Counted from the stretch's first letter, positions 46,282 to 57,751 are shown. The stretch: 64,000 bases of DNA from Clonostachys chloroleuca (GCA_037952775.1 JBANAY010000003.1:35092001-35156000), one strand, 5' to 3'. Numbers and translations are program-made. The notes: generated by a model not told the origin, from the letters alone.

Positions 46282-48116
46282 TCATGTAACATAATGTGAG
46301 AGAGGATGATACGCATCCTTCTTGCCCTTCACACGGCTGCCTCCCCAAGGGCTGAGATTAATATCCGCAATTGGTGTCTTACACTTGGCTTTGAGGGCGT
46401 TTTGTGCCTCCTCGCTCTCATAAGGAACGCAGTCAACCCCGACGTTCTCGATTCCATCACAGATTATCACGGGCTTTCCGCCACATGGTGATTGCACATT
46501 GAAGTTCGAGACGGTAATGTTCTCGCAAATAGCTGTCTCACTGCTTGAGCAGGACAAGCGAGCCACCGCATCCCCGTACACGCCTGAGGTGTAGCCTGTG
46601 AAGTTTTCGAAGCGTATGTTTGTGATATCCATCCCTGCTGGGTATTTGTTGCACTCCTCAGTGGAAATGTTGAAGTAACATGAGTCCATGAAGATTCCAT
46701 AGTCCATACGAGCAACCCAAAAGTTCCTGTATTAGAATTTGTCAATACTGAATCTTGGATAATTGATTTATATGGGGAAATCGCATACTTGAAGGTGACA
46801 TTATTGACATAGCCAGTGCCAACCTCTTTTCCGGCCCAGACCTTAATCCGAGCACCAGAGTACTAAAGGTATCATCAATTAGTAAGGTTCGGATTTCGTT
46901 CCAGGAGCGTCATGTTTTCATACATCTCCATTCATCATCCAAACATTCTCGATGTGCACATCGTGTACATTAGAAACCTCTCCATGATACTGGCCAAGAG
47001 AGCCCATAGACTAGTCCGAGTCAGTTTATCTCTCTACGCATGGATCGTAAATGGGGAAATTGATTCGACGTACCTGGCCGTGTGTTCCATTGCAATACAT
47101 GGTATTCACGTAAAGGTTCGAGCTGTTAGGCTTGGGGGAGAAACAGTCGTCGTCGATGTTTACCCAGGTCCTCTCGATATACACACCCGATGTATTCATA
47201 GTGTTCATGAAATCGGTATTTTTGGGGATAACACTCCCGTTGTTGGAAAGAGCTGTTGCAATTACATCGTTGTAACGGACATTGTTAGAGCTGACGATGA
47301 AGTTATTCCAGCAAGGCGAATCCTTGAGATGAATGCCAGAGACCTCCAGATTGGTAGTATTCTCAGCATAAAACAGGATCGGTCTGTAGTACTTATTATT
47401 GGGGTTGAGAATCCTATAATTTTTCAAGTCATTTTAGTATAAAATCCATCCACGTCGTGAGAGTGATGGCAAACTCACGAGCCAATGCCCCAGTCAAATT
47501 CGTTCCACCAGCGTTGCCTAACATCATATTGTTAGCATCGAGTAAAGTATTTCGTCCGCTGTAAGATATTCTCAGCTCGCAATTAGACATACCCTTGGCC
47601 TTCAATTACCCCATCTCCGTATATCTTGATATCTTTGCCTCCCCATTTCCAGAACATTATGGACTTTTGGAACGGATGATACCAGGCATTCTCTTGCCAG
47701 TATTCAACATCATTTGTGAACTGTGGAACCACCATTGGTTAGATTAAACAGTCTTAATATGCCATTGTTTGCTGACTCACTCGGATTTCACCCTCCAGAT
47801 GAACATGAATATCGTTCAGGCCAGTCAGGTCCAGAACCTTGCCAATCACATACGTCTTGCCCTTGGCCAAATAAAGTGTACCGCCATTGTTGGCTTTAAG
47901 AATTCCCTTCTTGAACTCTTCTGAGACATCATCTTTCTCGTGGGCTGAGGGTCTGATAGTCACTTTCCTCCTGCACTTATGATCCGGAGCCGAATATGGA
48001 TGCGTTTCGCGAAACGCTACGACATCTCTAGGCACATGAGGGGGGAGACTGACAGCGTCCACGACTCCAATTGCCGTGGCTGTTGCGAATATAGAAATCA
48101 GGCTTGAGAAACGCAT
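46282..48116 (-). CDS. GH28 polygalacturonase (exo-type, pectin degrading)
   Basis: 482 aa from seven exons: 47781-48116, 47593-47720, 47479-47517, 47074-47413, 46924-47010, 46789-46862, 46282-46726. The signal peptide follows ATG 48116. It is a right-handed parallel beta-helix glycosidase. The catalytic set is visible: NTD at 233-235, DDD at 255-257, Gly-His-Gly type NGTHGQSMGSLGQ with His279, and RIK at 315-317 (GARIKVWAG). Asp after NTD is normally followed by Gly; here Phe (NTDFMNT) takes that place, which is unusual. Many N-glycosylation sequons (NNT, NGS, NTS, NSS, NGT, NVT, NIT). The fold details (SGIHLKDSPCWNNFI, NIDDDCFSPKPN) favour exo-acting enzymes that release galacturonate. A permease gene lies 0.65 kb downstream on the same strand. 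Confidence 0.92.
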
Positions 48117-48772
48117 TCTCAAGTAATCAGTGAAGGGCGACGAAAAGGTAAGGCGAGAGGTTTGGCAGCACGAAACCGATCGCTTACCTCGACAGCGGCC
48201 TGATTTTGTACTCTGGTTCCCCTCCCATATGTCCTACCGGGATGTGAAAATACCTCTACGGTGGAGCATATTTTATCTTGGTTTAAGCATGGTGCATGGG
48301 ATCATCAATCCAGTAACACGGCGAAGCTAAAGAACAGCCAAGAACATTGTGGGACATGGCGGATCCGGTTATTGGACACAGCGTTGCAAGGGTTAACTTG
48401 TTCAAGCATTCATTCTTTGGCGCGCCTCTACATTTTCCATAGCAATAGATGGAAACCGAAAATCTTACGGCGTCATTGGTGGGAATTTTGACTGAGTTCG
48501 CTTCGGTCCCACGGGGAAATGCTGATGGCGTGGAGATCTACAACTTCCTTGGCATTTACCCCATGTTCTGGCGGAGAAATATCCGATGGGAAGCAATGAA
48601 GGTGGCTTGGGCTGCCTCCAGTTCGTATTCACAAATGCTCACTCTCTTCATCTTTCCCCAGCTCTCAATTTCTCGTAAATTCACGCTTTATCGAGAAATA
48701 GGGGGACCATAACATATTTGTTTATCACTCACCAATCATTCTCAACAACATGTAGTTTTCATCATCTCAGCC
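48117..48772. other. Spacer: GH28 promoter and permease 3' flank
   Basis: The interval lies upstream of the minus-strand GH28 gene and also lies on its 5' side in the window; the permease gene ends is at 48773 further right, so its terminator lies here as well. No coding signal. Confidence 0.5.
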
Positions 48773-50748
48773 CTATATCGAGGCCTTCCCATGGGTCTCG
48801 TAGGGCAGGGCAAGACAAAAGAGTCCGACAACAACCCACAGCGCCGCACTTACATAGATCGGTACGACAGTATATCCTGCGTAAGTAGAGATAAAGGACG
48901 CGGCCAAGCCACCAAGGCGGAGCAACGTAGCAGCTATACCGGTTCCCGTGCCCCTAATCGGCCCAGGGAATGATTCGGGGGCGAATGCAAACATAACGGC
49001 GTACTCTGTCGAGGTTCCCAGTCAGCTAGCTGCTCAGCTTTTTAAGGCGAGAGTACGATCGAAAAATAACATACCGAAGTTTCCAAGAATAGCTGTAGCA
49101 CACTGGAAACCAATGTTCGCTGCTCCAGACTTGACAGTGGTGTAAGCAAATAAAAATACTCCCGTCAAAACAGCTGAGCCAGCCATCATGTATCTTCGGC
49201 CAAATCGCGACTCGACCGCAAATCCAGCTGTTATAGGGCCAATAACGCCAACGGCCGAAACGATGCAGTACACCATATAGGTATGGTTGAGAGATGTGTC
49301 GGCTGAATAGTTGGAATGCGCCTCAATATAGGAGGTGATGAATGCAAAAAAGAGGGGATAAGCGATACCAATCGTTAGCCAGATGATAAAGGTTACAGCC
49401 GAATGCTGTGCCATCTTGCGCCCCGAGAAGAGGCTCCTGTAATTTCTAGCCTGGTAATCCTTGAAACTCTCTTTAATGATGTCTCTGTATGACAACTTGC
49501 CCCGGCTCGGCACAATAGGGCTAGAAGTGGTAATGGCTTGGTTGTTACCAGAGGTCTCAGCCAAACCCTCGTTGGTACCATTGAGCCTGTCTATTTCTTG
49601 GAGCATTTCTATTGTCAGGATTTCCGGTTTTCCATTGTATCGCGCAATGTAGTTTACTGCCTCAACAGCTTCGGCATCACGACCCTTGGAAATCAGGTAC
49701 TTGGGAGACTCTGGAATCTTGAAAACCCAAATCCGAATGATACCAAAGGCCAGCGCAAGGCCACCGAGCGTAACCATGACATAACGCCTAATGCGACACG
49801 AAGAAATGATGCGGTCAGCCTTGAACATTAACCGGAGTCCGGAAAAGTGTCCCTTACCATCCCATATTTTCTGCTCTTGGACAGGGTGCTTGGCTAGAGG
49901 GACAAGCAAAGTTGGCCAGGAACACCCATGCCACCAACGAGACAATAACCTGGCCAAAGTTCCACCAGCCCGACAGTGTGACAAGCAGCCATTGATGGCT
50001 CTGTGGCATAAACTCCAGAAACACGATGCTGTCCACAGGCACATTCCCCCCTGCTGCTGTTCCGATGACCGCCCATAGGCAGCAAAAGGTCAAAAAGTTT
50101 GGTGATGCAGCAGAGGCGCATGCGAAGATGGCCCCGTAGAAAAGAGTAGCATTGAAAGCGGGTTTCCTTCCAATAAAGTCGACTCCAGTACCCCAAAACC
50201 AAGCACCTATTATCAGCCCAACGTAGTACGCAATAGAACTAAAGCTAAGTCGACCAACGTCTGTGAATTCGTTTGCAACGGCCGGGCGGATTGCAGTGAT
50301 GCCTTGAGAAAATGTGTTGTCCACGCACCCTAGAATAGAAGTCCTTCCAGTCAATTCGGGTTGGGGGATTGTGATGATCGAATCAAGGGGCTCGATACGT
50401 ACATCCTAAACCGCTTACGACAAACAGAATCCAGTGGAATCTAAAGCTCAACCTTATTAGTCTAATTCAGTATCGAAATGGGAACTGGGATTAGACTCGC
50501 TTTCCGATGCCAATTTGGCTGAGATGTTTGGCAATCAACTCAGATTTGCGTCGATAATTTTCGTTGACAGACGCATCATAAAACTTGGAATCGGCAGCCG
50601 GTTCCTCCATGCCACTTACATCATTGCAGTGGACAGAGACTGCAAGTTTTCGAGAGTACTTGGGTTCGTGATTCTCGATGACCGAGGGCATCATGACAGG
50701 CCGATGGGTGGTGAAGCACGCCTCGGCAAGAGTAGATGGGCTAGGCAT
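48773..50748 (-). CDS. MFS transporter, sugar-porter/SVOP-like
   Basis: 567 aa from five exons: 50501-50748, 50403-50440, 49858-50329, 49075-49787, 48773-49005. Intron 1 (50441-50500) begins with GC (GCGAGT) and ends in TTTAG; only this GC-AG junction gives IGIGKFHWILFVVSG, the expected start of helix 1. The next junctions give GWCVDNTFSQ, NMGWRYVMVTLGG and NFEYAVMFAFAPESFPGPIRGTGTGI. Marks are G-x3-DFIGRKPAF between helices 2 and 3, FKIPESPKYLISKGR after helix 6 and ESRFGRRYMM after helix 8. This matches SV2/SVOP-like sugar or organic-acid porters. The first in-frame ATG (50748) is used; M19/M20 are alternatives. It is tail-adjacent to the GH28 gene, which suggests import of a pectin product, but substrate is inferred. 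Confidence 0.88.
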
Positions 50749-52201
50749 CAAATACGACCGTCGAGCGAGCGGGGGCACGAGCCTCACAAAGATCGCGCGT
50801 CGGTCAGTTTTAGCGCAACGTCTCCAGAAAGTATCAAGTTATCCGAGGCCGTTGTGTCCCCAGATCGACGCAACTCTCTGGGCTATGCCTCTGGGTTATG
50901 CCGATGTGGAACGTCCCATCCTCGGATTTTCGACCAGCTCAGGGGCTCAAGCAGGACAATAGCAACAGAATTTGATTGGATCATGATTGATAAGCATAAT
51001 TAGCGCGTGCCTTGCCAAGGGGGCTGTTCAATTAGCACTAGTTACAGCCCTTCTCTCCACTCGCTCCCTGATTCTTGAGATCCGATCGTCAAGACACTTC
51101 TTACTTTTCCATCTTATAGCAGACCAGACATCTGAAGAGGGTTTCTACATGTCAATAGAATCAACAGACACAAAAATTCAAGTATGTTGTATTCCATAAC
51201 CAGGGCGTAAATTCAACGTTGGTGTTGGTCATGATTCTACAAGAAGCCAGATTCTCAGACACTCGCGTCAGACAATGTCGCACACGTGTTGCCACCTCTT
51301 CGTTTCTACTATTTTGGCGATACAAATGGGCTCCAACTCAAATATTAGTTGAGTAAATTGTCCGAATTGATCACTTTAAGCTCTGGATCGGGGACGGCTA
51401 TTGCGTGGAAGCTAAGCTCTTACTGTTCTTTGATCGAACTCCAATTATATAGTACCGAGACATAGACGGAAAACATCTGTTCCAATATTATGGTAGTATT
51501 TTTAGCCACTTTGCATAATGTAAGCGGGATAGATTATCAACTCAGTGCCCAAAAGGGTAAATGAAGTTGAGTGTCAGCCAAGATAAACAACCAGGGATTT
51601 CAGCATACTTTTAGTACTAAAGCGCACCAACACATCACAGCTTGATTACCCAGAAAATTCCACCTTTTAACCTCTTTTTAGCTGTTAGGCCGCGCTTTTC
51701 TGTGGTTTTATTGGGCCAATTCCGAGGGATCCGGTTGGGCGTGGTGGTATAGGGTAGGTCGAGAGGTAAGATCCTGTTGAGGCAGCTTCTGCCAACTTAG
51801 TTATTATTCTTCAATAATGCAGTGTGTTGATAACTTCTGTAGTCTTTAATGAGGGCGGCCCAATCGAATACCAATCGCAAACCAATCGTATAGAGCCATG
51901 TGACATCTATTTCTGTATTCATGGTTCGCGACCGAAATGATGATCCACCTCTTTTCATGGCGCACTTAAAAAATCTGGGAGGATTTAGCTTGTTTGAGAA
52001 GTGCCTCGGCTCATCAAATCGGTGGGACTAACAAATTCATGAGCTTAGTCAGATTCTAGTTCAATCCTCCTTTTCTTGCTGGGATTTGCATTCTGCTTGT
52101 TTGAGCTGTCTGCTGTGAGCTGTCATTTATAGAGTGCCGGGTTCGTTGATTTACCAGTTGTCATTTTCACCAACTCACTCTGCTTCTTTCAACTGGTCAC
52201 A
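50749..52201. other. Divergent intergenic region, no gene seen
   Basis: 1.45 kb between the permease (-) and the hydrolase (+). A 162-codon ORF reaching into it from 50515 is antisense to permease exon 1 and is not called. The remainder is AT-rich with no domain or repeat recognised. Confidence 0.55.
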
Positions 52202-53803
52202 ATGGAGTGGTTGGGTTACGCAAAGACCGGCTTCACCCACGCGAAGCAACCTCGCGTAGTACGAGACAAGCAAGGGGCCAAGACCGATCTTCTCAAGATC
52301 GTCGAAAAGACCACACCGCCATGCGTCCTGAACCCGTTGCTGCTCAATGGGCACATGCAGACCCTCTGGTCGGCCACCAAACCCGTGGGCCCAAAGATTT
52401 ACTACAAGCGCAAGGTCTTCGAGTCCAACCACGAGACCTTCGTCGGCACCTTTGCCGTCGACTTCGTTGTGGATGAGTACGAGGGGGAGGATGCAACTTT
52501 GTTTCGGCGCACCACGTATTTCAGCGAGGAGGAGTTCAAGCAGTTCGAGTCCGACGATGAGAAGCCTATGGTTGTCATCATGCACGGCGTTGCTGGAGGG
52601 TCACACGAAGTGTACTTGAGACATGCCGTTGCGCCTTTGGTTGAAGCAGGCTGGGAAGCTTGTGTGATCAATTCGAGAGGGTGCGCTAAGAGCGAGCTGA
52701 CCAGCCGCTTCTTGTACAATGGACGGGCCACCTGGGATATTCGCCAGGCAAGTCCGCCCATGTCTTCCCCCAAAGGGAGTTTAGGCACTGACAGACTTTT
52801 CTAGCTCGTGAAATGGTTGAAGGGGAGATTCCCGAATAGACCTCTATATGCAGTGGGATTCTCCCTGGGAGGAAATATGCTCACAAACGTAAGCCACAAA
52901 GAAGCACTAGAACAGGGAGCTAAAGCTGACAGTTTTCAGTTCTGCGGAGAGGAAGGCGAGAACTGCCTTCTCAGTGGCGCAGTCGTGTGCTCAAATCCAT
53001 TCAACCTCGAGCTCTCCAACACTCTTCTCAGTGGGCAGTACCTGGGGACGAAATATTTGAACATGGTTAAAGGTACGGAGTAACGGGATCGAGCTGACAT
53101 TTGCGGCAATATGCTAATTCGCAGTAGATGCGCTCGTTGCCTACGTGAAGAAGCATAGAAATGTTCTTGAAGAACATCTTGATATCGAAGCCGTCTCAAA
53201 AGTAAAGTCTATGGAAGAATTCGATCGCCTAGTGGAGTAAGTTTATGCATTGTTATTATGACCTCAAGATACCTAGCTAACATAGCTTGCTTAAAAGGTG
53301 TGCAATCTGGGGATACCCAACCGAGGCGGCATACTATCGTGATGCCTCGTCTTCCGACTCCGTGCTGGCCATTCGGATCCCATTTTTGGCAATTCATGCT
53401 CTTGATGACCCCGTAAGTGGAGACCTGGATTAAAAGAAAACTCTGGAAAACACTTGGCTGATAGGCGTTACATGCAGGTGGCTCCCAAGGAAGCCGTGCC
53501 CTGGCAAGAATTCAAGCAGAACCCGAACACGGTGCTACTTACGACATCAATGGGTGGTCATATCTCCTGGTACGAAAGTGGAGGTGGCAGATGGTTTCCC
53601 AAAGCAGTAAGTTACCGTAGGAGGCACAAGTTGCTGGACTGAGACTGACATGGTATCGGTAGATTGCTGGTTTCCTTAACCATCTGGCGTTCCAGGCTGA
53701 CCCCGAGAGTCTTGGAGCCGTCTCGTATATCAAAGATGACAAGGACAATAAGAACATGGAGTATGTAGGAACTCGTCGGAAGATGTTGATTGAGCAATAC
53801 TAG
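52202..53803 (+). CDS. Alpha/beta hydrolase, EMB8/YheT type
   Basis: 419 aa from seven exons: 52202-52747, 52805-52888, 52940-53072, 53125-53236, 53298-53412, 53478-53606, 53663-53803. Intron 1 starts CAG|GCAAGT and ends CTAG, a clear GC-AG intron; without it the frame stops at 52804. The AB-hydrolase-associated N-terminus (LNGHMQTLWSA) precedes LFRRTTYF and the MHGVAGGSHEVYLRH oxyanion region. The nucleophile elbow is GFSLGG with Ser202. The acid and His are in AIHALDDP and TSMGGHISWYE. YheT/EMB8 family members are lipid or ester hydrolases (yeast Eht1/Eeb1 make ethyl esters and Yju/YMR210-type members are lipases). It converges on the 1052-aa gene. Confidence 0.93.
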
Positions 53804-54168
53804 CAAGGTAATATTCGTTAGATGTTGATGGATCATAGACGTTAGATGCCAGACATAGACAGAAGAAGTTAAAGGAGGAACCATAGACCAATAACTGATA
53901 TAGATATAGAGTTTTGTTTAAGGAATATGTTAGAAAATAGTATTCTTGTTTCGAGTCTCGTGTTCTCTAAAATGATATCTCATACACTTAGGGAGTAGGT
54001 GCAGAGAACCGCAATATCACGCTATGCCAAATTTTGTCTTTCTATCTTGATTTTCGATCCAACAATTTCGCTAATACAATGCATTCTTTTGATCATTCAA
54101 ATTCAATTCGCAAATGGAAAGCAATCATAAAGTCATTGCCTCCGGAGTGCTGCTCGTTCAGAAGCATA
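53804..54168. other. Convergent 3' spacer
   Basis: 365 bp between two convergent stop codons, AT-rich, with several ATAGA-rich stretches that would suit polyadenylation of both genes. Confidence 0.5.
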
Positions 54169-57100
54169 CTACGCAACCAGAAAAGTTGGCGTTCCGGTAG
54201 CCATTTTCACCCGTCTTTTCAACCGCCGATGGACGCATGTCCAACAAAGTTCATCTCCATGATCGAGGACTGCTACATTCGGAACAGCTCTGTCAATCTC
54301 CATCTTATTTTCCTCGCCTGAACCTCGATTCTCCGTTAATAAAACGCTCACTGCAAGCCTTGAAGGCCAGTTCTTATAGGCTCGGACAAGGCCAATCGCA
54401 GGAGGAGTCCCCAGTACCTCCTCCCACGAATCTACCGCGACAAACTTCTCTAGTGCTTTAGCCCGCGATTCTGGGGAGTGTATGCTGCAGACCACACGCG
54501 CAACTGATACGTTATGTTGACCGGCCTCCCAGCCGAGGAATGTGGGAATATTAAGGTCTCCAATCCATCTGCCGGCATCATAAACACCTATTCTTGAATC
54601 AACGAAAAACGCCTGGTGATCGTGGATGCCTTCGACACCATAGCTAACTGGGGTATCTCGGCCTGTGATGTCTAAACGTAGTGATGTTTCCTGAAAACTG
54701 TCCTCGCGGCAGCCGTTGAATGGCTTATAGTTGATTGCGCTTCCCATTTTGCCCAATAGTCTAGCCGGAGGCTGGGTGGTCGGAGAAGAAACGAGTAGAC
54801 TAACTCCCTGACGCCCAATGTTACCGAAAATGCGGCTAACAGCATGGCCAGGAGTTTCGATACTTGGATCGGCGAGAATCCTTGACGCCACATAGATAGA
54901 GTTTCCAGATGATAGAGCAAAAACTTCTTCCAGTCTCTCAGTATCGAGGTTGAGTATGCCAGTATCAAACATGGCGATGCAGCCAAAAACTACGGAGCGA
55001 CTCACAATCGCATTCGAATGGTAAAGTTCCGCCCATTTTGCATCGAAAATCCCCCGCTCAACTATGCTGGAAGATATAGTTGCTCCGTCGAGGCCTTCAT
55101 AAAAAGATTGTGCAATGGCAAGGCTCCGAAGTGAGGTGATAATAGGCTCGCAACGTTGTCTCTCCTTGCGACAAAGCTCGAGGAATGGCTTGATCAGGAC
55201 TTCAGGCTGATAAGGGTCCGGGCCCTCCAAGTACTGCCACAGACTCTCGGGGCAGACCTTCCCAGATGTAAGTCGCCTAGTGGAAGTCTCCAAGCTTACT
55301 AGATTCTTCTTGCCAGTCTGTAGACCCTTCAGAGCATCCTCAAGCTTCTCTGGATTTTCTGCTGCTTCTTTGGTGACCAAGAGTCGCAATGCACCAGTAG
55401 AGTCGCCGAAAACTTTCGAGAAATTCACCGGAGATTTTGGGAAAACATCCAACGAGTATCCGAGGTACGCTTGACAGTCGGACAAGACATTTTCCCCAAA
55501 GCAATCTGAAATCCTGTAGCAGTGTAATGGGGACTGGAGTTGCTCACCCACAGACAGGGGGTTTTTGTGGAAAGAGTACTTGTCGAATTGCTTCGGCTCT
55601 TCTATCACCTTGCTGATGGAATACTCATCGTGGAGAGTGAAAGTGCCCTCCCAGAGTTTATGGTAACGTGGCCGTGCAGACGACTGTGCCTTCTTCTTAC
55701 CTTTACGGGCAGTTTGAACTGGGTCCTCGTCTGGAACAAGATCCGGCACTGTCCCGTCGTCGTCTTGTGAGGCATCACCTGGCCCCCCGTCGTCGCTATC
55801 GATAGGAGCTTCATGATCTCTGAGAGGAACTTTGATCGCTGTAGTATACTGATGAAACTCTTTCTTCCCGGTGGAAAGATTTTCGTGTGAGATCTGTGTG
55901 ATGATGGCCTCATCGTAACGCAACTCCATTGCTTTGGCGAGTTGGCGGAGGTATCGAATGCCGCATCCCCCGGCTGTTTGCTCACCCAGGGAATGTAGAA
56001 TATGCCAATGGCGCAGCCCAAACCAAGGGAGACAATCTTCTTGTTGAGAGCGGGATACCAGAAAATTGCGACCTTTATTATAGCCAAAGCTCACAAGTTG
56101 CTGATATTCTTTCTTGATCGGACCGACAGCCTCGAGCAGGCGTTTGGCTGCCATGGCAATGTTCTCAATCCATCTTAATTTGGGGAGAGGCGATCTGGCA
56201 CTTTGAACGGAACTCCAGAGAGCAATGAACCAGTTCAGAGAAGGCTCTATTTCTGACCGTGACGCATCCCATGCTCTTAAAAGACTGCCGAGTGCCATCA
56301 AATATAGCTCATCGATGTTAACCCGGTAGTCAATGGCGCCTATCGTTTCAACAGAGCTACCGTCGAGGTTATGTTGAGCGAGAATAGCTGGCCAGCGGAG
56401 CCCTCTTGATCCAATAGAGGAGCCCGTAGCTTCGTCGCCATTGTTTGCGGTATCTATGGTAAGGAAACGTGATGATGGCAAGAGGTTGTCGAAAAATTCA
56501 ATCCCTGTAAGTCGGTCATCAAGGAGGAAGATGTTGGGGTATATATGCCAGGAAGAGATTCCTAACAGGACTGCACCACTAGCAGTTGTACGCGGACGTC
56601 CACGGAGGAGATGTTCTAGTTTCAGCATCGCGTAGGTCCATGACTGAATAACATCAGTAGACAGGCCGTTTGCGCATGAGATCGATATATTGATATCCGT
56701 GAGCATCAGACTGAACTTTGTGTGACTTTTCTTCATTGATAGATCAGCCGTGCGCAGCCACGCTCGAGCTGATGCATCCCATTCACGAATCTCCTCCCGG
56801 GAAATAGGCGCGCTGGCCTCGCTTGAGGCAGCTGCAGAGTCTTCATGCGATTTGGCAATGTCTTTCTGCCGCTCCAGGATGATTTCGGCCCAGGCAGAAA
56901 CAGAGTGAGCTGGATCAGCGAATGCGCGCGCAAGAAAACATGCCAAGAGATGGAGGGTAACACAGCTCGCTCCAGATGTCGCCGCAGCCCAGATTGAGGT
57001 TGTATCTGCGCCCGCGAAGGGGCTAAATGGGCCGAGGTGATACTCGGCTGAAGCTGGAGTCACACGGGAATCTTTAAGGACTTCGCTAGCTCGTGTCCCG

Positions 57101-57327
57101 TACGCGGCGATCAGGTTCGGGACTTGGGGGATCACGGCGTTGAACAGGACAGCAAGCTTGCGTGCAGTGCAGTGCATCGATCCGGACTCGGCGATCTCCC
57201 GTTGATGTGGGGGTAGAGAAGATCCAATGCCAAGGTACTCTACTGGCGCCTGTACCTTCAAGAGAAGGGGCAGTTCGGCGCCAGACAGGACCTGGTCTTC
57301 GTCCCGGCCGGCTGGTTGAGAAGACAT
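54169..57327 (-). CDS. Large uncharacterised protein (1052 aa)
   Basis: A 1052-codon single open frame from ATG 57327, far too long to be chance. The N-terminal third is helical (ARKLAVLFNAVIPQVPNLIAAYGTR, WAAATSGASCVTLHLLACFLARAFA). A run SSWHIYPNIF and LEHLLRGRPRT follow. Midway is an acidic linker (DSDDGGPGDASQDDDGTVPD near 510-530) and a basic patch (RKGKKKAQSS). The C-terminal half has CFGENVLSDCQAYLGYSLDVFP, VFGCIAMFDTGILNLD and a SPESRAKALEKFVAVDSWEEV stretch. The end has CWTCVHRRLKRR. No signal peptide or membrane segment is evident, so cytosolic or nuclear location is likely. I do not recognise a family; it may be a conserved fungal orphan. A short exon upstream (57500-57751) may belong to it. 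Confidence 0.8.
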   Translation of the reverse strand: MSSQPAGRDEDQVLSGAELPLLLKVQAPVEYLGIGSSLPPHQREIAESGSMHCTARKLAVLFNAVIPQVPNLIAAYGTRASEVLKDSRVTPASAEYHLGPFSPFAGADTTSIWAAATSGASCVTLHLLACFLARAFADPAHSVSAWAEIILERQKDIAKSHEDSAAASSEASAPISREEIREWDASARAWLRTADLSMKKSHTKFSLMLTDINISISCANGLSTDVIQSWTYAMLKLEHLLRGRPRTTASGAVLLGISSWHIYPNIFLLDDRLTGIEFFDNLLPSSRFLTIDTANNGDEATGSSIGSRGLRWPAILAQHNLDGSSVETIGAIDYRVNIDELYLMALGSLLRAWDASRSEIEPSLNWFIALWSSVQSARSPLPKLRWIENIAMAAKRLLEAVGPIKKEYQQLVSFGYNKGRNFLVSRSQQEDCLPWFGLRHWHILHSLGEQTAGGCGIRYLRQLAKAMELRYDEAIITQISHENLSTGKKEFHQYTTAIKVPLRDHEAPIDSDDGGPGDASQDDDGTVPDLVPDEDPVQTARKGKKKAQSSARPRYHKLWEGTFTLHDEYSISKVIEEPKQFDKYSFHKNPLSVGEQLQSPLHCYRISDCFGENVLSDCQAYLGYSLDVFPKSPVNFSKVFGDSTGALRLLVTKEAAENPEKLEDALKGLQTGKKNLVSLETSTRRLTSGKVCPESLWQYLEGPDPYQPEVLIKPFLELCRKERQRCEPIITSLRSLAIAQSFYEGLDGATISSSIVERGIFDAKWAELYHSNAIVSRSVVFGCIAMFDTGILNLDTERLEEVFALSSGNSIYVASRILADPSIETPGHAVSRIFGNIGRQGVSLLVSSPTTQPPARLLGKMGSAINYKPFNGCREDSFQETSLRLDITGRDTPVSYGVEGIHDHQAFFVDSRIGVYDAGRWIGDLNIPTFLGWEAGQHNVSVARVVCSIHSPESRAKALEKFVAVDSWEEVLGTPPAIGLVRAYKNWPSRLAVSVLLTENRGSGEENKMEIDRAVPNVAVLDHGDELCWTCVHRRLKRRVKMATGTPTFLVA

Positions 57328-57499
57328 ACTTCGGGGGTATTGATTGTTGGGCTTGGGGAGCTACCAACGAGGTCAGACGAGACTTAAAAGTGCTTCGATC
57401 ATGCTAAGCTGACGTAGTGTATGTCAGGGATTCGATTGGTGGTCTTTGCAAGGCAACCAGATGAGGGGCTTCGAGCTTGGATTGGTTCGCCCGACCATG

Positions 57500-57751
57500 T
57501 CATTGCCAGGCAACCAAGACGTGGCGATGCAGCTGTGGATTAATGGATGTTCTAGCCTCCAAAATACGGGGATTTGGGCCCTTTTCATCGTTATCCCGAA
57601 TTTCCGGAAGCTCTGTTTCCACTTGCTGAGCCAAAATGGGGAGTGACTCAGGATCATACGTCACTCTAGGGAAGATATCTGAGATCCCTGTAGCATCTAG
57701 AACGGTCTGTAGGAAATGACGAGATAGCTGTAGATGTAGAATAGATGGCAT
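57500..57751 (-). CDS. Possible 5' exon of the 1052-aa gene, or a small separate ORF
   Basis: An 83-codon ORF from ATG 57751 with coding-like sequence (QLSRHFLQTVLDATGI, VETELPEIRDND, NPRILEARTSINPQLHRH). The ORF lies just upstream of the long gene on the same strand. Upstream of the long gene's ATG, the frame is open back to an acceptor-like TTGGTAG, giving LPKPNNQYPRSMSSQ. An intron from a weak donor after LHRH (GTCTTG) would join the two in frame. The donor is poor, so this is tentative. Confidence 0.35.
   Translation of the reverse strand: MPSILHLQLSRHFLQTVLDATGISDIFPRVTYDPESLPILAQQVETELPEIRDNDEKGPNPRILEARTSINPQLHRHVLVAWQ

Noticed and set aside
38061..50748. A secondary-metabolite cluster
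   Set aside because: No polyketide synthase, peptide synthetase, terpene synthase or prenyltransferase was recognised anywhere in the window.
50515..51003. 162-codon ORF on the plus strand
   Set aside because: It is antisense to permease exon 1, whose reading is supported by splice junctions and family motifs.
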